Of a DNA stretch of 64,000 nucleotides, positions 58,381-64,000 are shown piece after piece. Source of the DNA: Arachis hypogaea (taxonomy: Eukaryota; Streptophyta; Magnoliopsida; Fabales; Fabaceae). The position numbers and the translations under genes were made by a program. The stretch is taken from NCBI RefSeq assembly GCF_003086295.3, contig NC_092050.1, forward strand, positions 153,332,699-153,396,698. Reading direction: 5' to 3'. Under the pieces are notes generated by a model. It did not search any database, was not told where the DNA came from, and saw only the letters and a program-made list of their open reading frames with translations. How positions within the stretch are numbered: position 1 is the stretch's first letter; each line of letters opens with the position of its first letter.

Positions 58381-61300
58381 ATGGGGGACGTCCTAGAGGA
58401 AACCCCCTCAAGCCAGGATGACTCCCAACCGATTAATCCAACCCCCGAGCACCGTGAGGTCACGAACCAAGCGAGAATAGCAAGCACTATCCAAAACGCG
58501 AACAATCACGACATCACGGACCGACGACACCCTGAGAAAGCCAGCGACAAAGCAGCGCAGATCATCCAAGATCTCTGCCTCCGAGTTCAAGAACTCGAAG
58601 GCAAGATAACCAATAAAGGAAAACACAACAACGAGCACGGAAGCCATGCAACCTCCAGATCAAGATCTCACCGCGGTAGGTCGCCAACCCGACGACACGA
58701 CAGAAGAGACGGTCGCAGCTCATCACGCGACCACAGACACGAGAAATCGCCAGAACGGCGATACAACAAGAAACATACCCGTAGCGCTTCTCGAGATCTG
58801 AGTTATCAACATTACTCGGACGAAGATCGGAGGGACCAAAATACTAAACGCACAAGAAACGACCATACAATAATGGGAGCTACACCCTTCACGGAAAGAA
58901 TCCTAAGGGCAAAACTCCCCAAAGGCTTCGACAAACCTACCGACATGAAGTACGACGGAACTAAAGATCCCCAAGAGCATCTAACAGCTTTTGAGGCCAG
59001 AATGAACCTAGAAGGAGCGACCGACGCGGTCCGATGCAGAGCCTTCCCGGTAACCCTCGCCGGGCCAGCGATCAAATGGTTCAACGCCCTCCCGAACGGA
59101 TCCATAGCCAGCTTCCACGATATTACACGAAAGTTCATGGCCCAGTTCACTACCATGATCACCAAAGCCAAACACCCCATCAGCTTACTAGGGGTCACGC
59201 AAAAACAAGAAGAATCCACAAGGAAATACCTCGATCGCTTCAACGACGAATGCCTAACGGTCGACGGACTCACGGATTCCGTCGCAAGCCTTTGCCTGAC
59301 CAATGGGCTAATGAACGAAGATTTTCGCAAACACCTCACCACCAGACCGGTATGGACCATGCATGAGATCCAGAACGTCGCCAAAGATTACATCAACGAC
59401 GAAGAAGTCAGCCAGGTCGTTGCCGCCAACAAACGGCAGCACGGCAACGCCCAGCGCGGCAACTCGGCTTCTCACCAAAACCCCACACTCAAAGAGAATC
59501 AACGGGACCACCTCAGGCCGACCAGCCGACCACCGAGAATAGGCAAATTCTCAAACTACACGCCCCTGACAGCACCAATTACCGAGGTATACCACCAAAT
59601 AGCAGATCGAGGCATCATTCCGAAAGCACGGCAACTCAAAGAAAGGACAGGAGGCAACAAGACCCTTTACTGCGAATACCACCGAGGTTACGGTCACAGA
59701 ACACAAGATTGTTTCGACCTTAAAGACGCCATTGAACAAGCCATACGAGACGGCAAACTCCCAGAATTCGCCAAAATCATCAGAGAACCGAGACGCGTGG
59801 AGAGAGACAGATCGTCGGAGAGGGAAGGACGTAACCCGAAAACCCAAAAGCAACCCCCGAGGGAAAACCTAGAGGAAGATCCAACCATCATAGTAAACGT
59901 CATCACAGGCAAAGACATATCAAGCAAGTCAAAACTAACACTGAAGAAAGACCTCAAGATAATGGCGGTAAGGAACCAAGTCCCAACCTCCGCGGACGAC
60001 AATACGATAACGTTCTTACCAGAGGACTGCCAACACGGCACCTCAGCCGAGGACGCTCCTTTCGTCATCTCAGCTAGAATCGGAACAGGACTCGTACGAA
60101 GAATACTGGTAGACACCGGGGCAGACTCAAACATCCTTTTTCGGGGAGCCTTCGATAAACTCGGACTCCGCAACGACAACCTCCAAACACACCGCCACGG
60201 CGTCACGGGACTCGGAGACAACTTCCTCAAACCAGACGGCTCAATCACACTTCCCATCACCATAGGAACGAGCAGCCAAAAGAAGACAATTCTATCTGAA
60301 TTCGTAGTCCTAAAAGACTCCACAGCCTATAACGTGATTCTCGGAAGGAAAACAATCAACGACTTCTCCGCAGTTATCTTTACCAAATACCTCCTTATGA
60401 AATTCAGAACCGACGACGGCTCCGTCGGCACCATTCACGGAGACCGAGAAGTCGCAGCCGAATGCGACAACACCAGCCTAGCCCTAAGGAAGAAATCACG
60501 AGATGCGGCCGGTGTATTCCTAGCCGATCTGGATGCCCGACAAGACGGCCAACCCAGGCCGGAACCAGAAGGGGATATGGAAAAATTACAAATAGGGCCA
60601 ACCAAGGATGAGTACACCTTCATTAACAGAAACCTCCCATACGACCTCAAAGAGGAGCTCTCTCAACTCCTGAAACAAAATAGGGACCTGTTTGCATTCA
60701 CACCGGCCGACATGCCGGGAATAAGCCCCGACCTAATGTCTCACCGTCTAGCCGTGGATCCCAAAGCTAAACCAATAACACAAAGGAGAAGAAAAATGTC
60801 ACCGGACCGAGCCACCGAGGTCAAAAAACAAGTTAAAGCCCTACTCGAGGCCAACTTTATCCGAGAACTCCCCTACACGACTTGGCTAGCCAACGTCGTA
60901 CTGGTGAAAAAATCTAATGGGAAGTGGCGAATGTGCGTCGACTACACGGACCTCAACAAAGCTTGCCCGAAAGACGCCTTCCCCCTACCAAACATCGACG
61001 GATTGGTAGACGCTGCATCCGGTCACCGATACCTCAGCTTCATGGACGCATACTCCGGATACAACCAGATTCCGATGCACCGACCAGACGAAGAGAAAAC
61101 AGCGTTCATCACCCCAGACGGGACGTACTGTTACACAGTAATGCCCTTCGGCCTAAAAAACGCTGGAGCAACCTATCAAAGACTAGTTAACAAGATATTC
61201 CGAGACTTATCCGGTAACAAATTAGAAGTCTACATAGACGACATGCTCGCCAAGACCGAATCCGGCGAACAACTAACCGACGACCTCAAAGTCATAATGA

Positions 61301-63633
61301 ACACCCTACGAAAGCACCAGATGCGACTCAACCCGGCAAAATGCGCCTTCGGAATGGAGGCAGGAAAGTTTCTCGGCTTCATGATTACACAACGCGGAGT
61401 TGAAGCAAACCCAGAAAAATGTCGCGCCATCCTCGAGATGACGAGCCCCAAAAACCTCAAAGACATCCAAAGGCTTACCGGCCGACTAACGGCGTTGTCA
61501 CGATTTCTCGGGGCTTCGGCCCAAAAAGCGACCCCCTTCTTCAAACTAATGAAAAAAAAAGCCCCCTTCAAGTGGGAGACGGAATGTGAAGAAGCATTTC
61601 AACACTTCAAAAAGGTCCTAGCGGAACCACCAATCCTCGCCAAACCCCAGACGGGGGAAACACTTTACCTATACCTCTCCATAACGGAAGAGGCACTCGC
61701 AGCAGCACTCGTCCGTGAAAACGAGAAAAAGGAACAAAAACCCATATACTTCATAAGCAAAGTCCTACAGGACGCGGAAGCCCGCTACTCACGCTTAGAA
61801 AAGCTAGCTTTCACACTCCTTACGGCCTCCCGACGCCTACGACAATACTTCCAAGCTCATCCCGTGACGGTTCGAACCGACCAAGCGGTCAAACAAGTGT
61901 TACAGAAACCCGACCTAGCTGGAAGAATGCTAGCATGGTCCATCGAACTATCTCAATTCCAGATCAAATTCGAACCCCGGAATGCGATCAAAGCACAAGC
62001 TATGGCCGACTTCATCGCCGAGATGACCCCGGGAAAGCTCACCCCCGAATCATGGAAACTACATGTCGACGGCTCATCAAACTCCACCTACGGAGGCGCC
62101 GGAGTCATACTCGAAAATCAAGACGGAATCACGATCGAACAGTCAGTACGATACGAATTTCCAGTATCGAACAACCAAGCAGAATACGAGGCCCTCTTGG
62201 CAGGCCTATCCTTAGCCCAGGAAGTCGGAGCAAAGGTCCTAGAAGTAAATACCGATTCACAAGTAGTCAGTTCCCAGATTAACGGAGACTACCAGACACG
62301 AGACCCCCTACTCCAACAATACCTCGCTAGGGTAAACAAACTAAGAGAAGGATTCGAACACGTCACCATACGGCACGTCCCTAAGGAACGAAATGCCAGA
62401 GCAGATCTACTCTCCAAACTGGCCAGTACCAAACCCGGACACGGTAACAAATCGTTAATCCAGGAAGTCGTTAAGACACCCTCCGTGTCAACAACAACCA
62501 ATGCTCACCTAACAATTTCGAACCAGGGATCTTGGACCTACCCGATCCTGCAATACCTCCTCGATGGAACACTACCACCAGATCCCAAAGAGGAAAAGCG
62601 AATAAAGAGGGAAGCCGCCAACTATACCATTGTCGCAGGACAGCTATACAGACGCGGATTCTCGCAACCCCTGCTCAAATGCATCGAACCCGAGAACACG
62701 GAGTACATACTCCGAGAAATCCACGAAGGCTGCTGCGGTCACCACGTCGGAGGCAAGACCTTAGCCCAAAAAATCATCAGAGCAGGCTACTTCTGGCCCA
62801 CGGTCATCCGAGATTCCATGCAAATAGTTAAAAACTGCGACAAATGCCAAAGACACGCCAATATCCACCAAGCCGCACCGCACCAGCTCAGCACCATATC
62901 GGCAGAGCGGCCATTCGGCACTTGGGGCATCGACCTCGTCGGACCCTTCCCTACGGCACCTGGCCAACTCAGATACCTCATCGTCGCCGTAGACTACTAC
63001 ACTAAATGGATCGAAGCCGAACCTCTGTCCACCATAACGGCAACCCAATGCCGAAAATTCCTCTGGCGTCAAATCGTCACCCGATTCGGGATCCCCGAGA
63101 TCGTCATCTCGGACAACGGAACCCAATTCACCGACAAAAAATTCAGAGAATTTTTAGAGGGGCTGCGCGTATCCCACCGTTTCAGCTCGGTAGAACATCC
63201 CCAGACAAACGGACAGGTGGAATCCGCAAACAAAATAATCGTCAAAGGACTTAAAAAGCGGCTCGACGAAGCCAAAGGGCTATGGGCCGACGAACTCGGG
63301 TCGGTCCTATGGTCATACCGAACCACACCCCAAACGACAACAGGAGAAACACCTTTCCGACTAACATACGGCGTCGAGGCGGTCATCCCGGTAGAAATCG
63401 GAGACCCAAGCCCCAGGAAAACGGTAGGAGGTAACGACGAAGAAGCAGAACGAGACCTCATTGACGAAACCAGAAGCATAACTCATCTCAGGGAGCTAGC
63501 CCTCAAGCAAAGAATCAGCCTGAGATACAACCACGGAGTCATCCGGCGAGAATTCGCGGCCGACGACCTCGTCTTACGACGAAACGATATCGGTCCCCCG
63601 ACCCCAGGAGAAGGGAAGCTCACCCCCAACTAG
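58381..63633 (+). CDS. Gypsy (Tat lineage) gag-pol polyprotein
   Basis: A 1750-codon open frame. Domains: a basic, Ser/Arg-rich N-terminus (to about residue 160); Gag capsid domain (about 165-345); Cys/His knuckle YCEYHRGYGHRTQDC (about 430); protease LVDTGADSN (about 575); RT with VDYTDLNKACP and YIDDM (about 951); a first RNase H (about 1095-1215) whose first Asp position reads Ser; a second RNase H with complete residues (HVDGSS at about 1227, AEYEAL, NTDSQ, ARADLLS); and integrase with HH..CC knuckle (about 1453), GIDLVGP, SDNGTQF and NGQVESANK. The double RNase H is a Tat trait. The frame ends at TAG 63631-63633, in place of Trp before EGPYRV. Codons are GC-rich. It could be nearly active apart from the C-terminal stops. 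Confidence 0.95.
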   Translation: MGDVLEETPSSQDDSQPINPTPEHREVTNQARIASTIQNANNHDITDRRHPEKASDKAAQIIQDLCLRVQELEGKITNKGKHNNEHGSHATSRSRSHRGRSPTRRHDRRDGRSSSRDHRHEKSPERRYNKKHTRSASRDLSYQHYSDEDRRDQNTKRTRNDHTIMGATPFTERILRAKLPKGFDKPTDMKYDGTKDPQEHLTAFEARMNLEGATDAVRCRAFPVTLAGPAIKWFNALPNGSIASFHDITRKFMAQFTTMITKAKHPISLLGVTQKQEESTRKYLDRFNDECLTVDGLTDSVASLCLTNGLMNEDFRKHLTTRPVWTMHEIQNVAKDYINDEEVSQVVAANKRQHGNAQRGNSASHQNPTLKENQRDHLRPTSRPPRIGKFSNYTPLTAPITEVYHQIADRGIIPKARQLKERTGGNKTLYCEYHRGYGHRTQDCFDLKDAIEQAIRDGKLPEFAKIIREPRRVERDRSSEREGRNPKTQKQPPRENLEEDPTIIVNVITGKDISSKSKLTLKKDLKIMAVRNQVPTSADDNTITFLPEDCQHGTSAEDAPFVISARIGTGLVRRILVDTGADSNILFRGAFDKLGLRNDNLQTHRHGVTGLGDNFLKPDGSITLPITIGTSSQKKTILSEFVVLKDSTAYNVILGRKTINDFSAVIFTKYLLMKFRTDDGSVGTIHGDREVAAECDNTSLALRKKSRDAAGVFLADLDARQDGQPRPEPEGDMEKLQIGPTKDEYTFINRNLPYDLKEELSQLLKQNRDLFAFTPADMPGISPDLMSHRLAVDPKAKPITQRRRKMSPDRATEVKKQVKALLEANFIRELPYTTWLANVVLVKKSNGKWRMCVDYTDLNKACPKDAFPLPNIDGLVDAASGHRYLSFMDAYSGYNQIPMHRPDEEKTAFITPDGTYCYTVMPFGLKNAGATYQRLVNKIFRDLSGNKLEVYIDDMLAKTESGEQLTDDLKVIMNTLRKHQMRLNPAKCAFGMEAGKFLGFMITQRGVEANPEKCRAILEMTSPKNLKDIQRLTGRLTALSRFLGASAQKATPFFKLMKKKAPFKWETECEEAFQHFKKVLAEPPILAKPQTGETLYLYLSITEEALAAALVRENEKKEQKPIYFISKVLQDAEARYSRLEKLAFTLLTASRRLRQYFQAHPVTVRTDQAVKQVLQKPDLAGRMLAWSIELSQFQIKFEPRNAIKAQAMADFIAEMTPGKLTPESWKLHVDGSSNSTYGGAGVILENQDGITIEQSVRYEFPVSNNQAEYEALLAGLSLAQEVGAKVLEVNTDSQVVSSQINGDYQTRDPLLQQYLARVNKLREGFEHVTIRHVPKERNARADLLSKLASTKPGHGNKSLIQEVVKTPSVSTTTNAHLTISNQGSWTYPILQYLLDGTLPPDPKEEKRIKREAANYTIVAGQLYRRGFSQPLLKCIEPENTEYILREIHEGCCGHHVGGKTLAQKIIRAGYFWPTVIRDSMQIVKNCDKCQRHANIHQAAPHQLSTISAERPFGTWGIDLVGPFPTAPGQLRYLIVAVDYYTKWIEAEPLSTITATQCRKFLWRQIVTRFGIPEIVISDNGTQFTDKKFREFLEGLRVSHRFSSVEHPQTNGQVESANKIIVKGLKKRLDEAKGLWADELGSVLWSYRTTPQTTTGETPFRLTYGVEAVIPVEIGDPSPRKTVGGNDEEAERDLIDETRSITHLRELALKQRISLRYNHGVIRREFAADDLVLRRNDIGPPTPGEGKLTPN

Positions 63634-64000
63634 GAAGGACCATATAGAGTCAAGGCTGTAATCGGAAAAGGAGCATACAAACTCGAACGGCTCAACGGCG
63701 ACGAAGTCCCAAGAACGTAGAACGCCGCCAACTTGCGACGATACTACGCCTAGACCAACCTACAAAGGACGCACCCTCGTCCTCATTTCTGTTTTCGTAT
63801 TTCTCCTACCAGTTTACAAATTCTAAGATTTTATTTCCCATCTAAGTTTTAAACTCGGGTACTCTTTCCCGCCACCAGCGGAGGGTTTTAACGAGGCCCG
63901 ACCATCAATAAAAATTCCATTAGAACGGCTATTTCTATTTTCTTTAGTATCCCAAAAACGGAACAAAGACACGGCCGCAACTGGGGGACTGATCACCCCC
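63634..64000 (+). mobile_element. Gypsy pol C-terminus after the stop, and 3' non-coding part
   Basis: The frame continues in phase (EGPYRVKAVIGKGAYKLERL). It meets a second TAG at 63718-63720, again where Trp is expected (RT-NAANLRRYY), and ends at 63750-63752. Non-coding sequence then runs to the window edge, with ACTGGGGGACTGATCA near the end that may be close to the polypurine tract. The 3' LTR is not reached. Confidence 0.85.

Noticed and set aside
58812..60650. Several antisense frames (up to 209 codons)
   Set aside because: Shadows of the 1750-codon Gypsy polyprotein.

Overview
The window is plant nuclear DNA. It is AT-rich and intron-bearing, and it is dominated by nested transposable elements: Ty3/Gypsy and Ty1/Copia LTR retrotransposons, an L1-type LINE, hAT and Mutator-like DNA elements and MITEs, and a Helitron-like end. 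Long microsatellites also occur. A miR482/2118-type hairpin and the repeat families point to a dicot, most likely a legume. Arachis (peanut) is my best guess from memory and is unverified.

Layout. 1-3654: 3' part of a long Gypsy-type LTR that enters from the left edge and carries a hAT MITE. 3655-4541: tail of a truncated Copia element. 4542-7688: simple repeats, a hAT MITE and a frameshifted hAT transposase gene. 9260-10450: two more hAT MITEs, the second ending about 50 bp before an NF-YC-like (HAP5) gene at 10502-13437 that is broken by a 4-bp duplication. 14593-14772: a TATA box and a clean miR482-family pre-miRNA hairpin. 18893-19248: a TATA-driven small His/Pro-rich protein gene. 20393-20945: another hAT MITE. 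22041-29833: a complete but decayed Copia element with 5-bp target duplications, holding a long-TIR MITE in its 5' LTR and a 1.3-kb Mutator-like element between gag and pol.

31873-52736 is the most unusual part: a very large imperfect inverted repeat (left arm about 6.8 kb, right arm about 11.4 kb). Its 2.7-kb centre holds the only clearly intact single-copy-type gene, a ROH1/BPS1-like protein gene (39801-40985, minus). The right arm gained a 2.8-kb solo LTR, and the left arm preserves the empty site. The left arm gained a truncated LTR where about 2.4 kb of right-arm sequence is missing.

52831-57989 is a second, promoterless copy of the miR482 locus in direct orientation, split by a 4.35-kb L1-type LINE (20-bp target duplication). 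The LINE's 5' end consists of two tRNA-like 88-bp monomers. The copy is cut off at 57990 by a Tat-lineage Gypsy element with a 1750-codon gag-pol frame that runs out of the window.

Host genes supported by the sequence are therefore few: the ROH1-like gene, the miR482 gene, the His/Pro-rich gene and a damaged NF-YC-like gene. Most other coding capacity belongs to decayed mobile elements. Family assignments rest on motif recognition by eye; no database search was possible.
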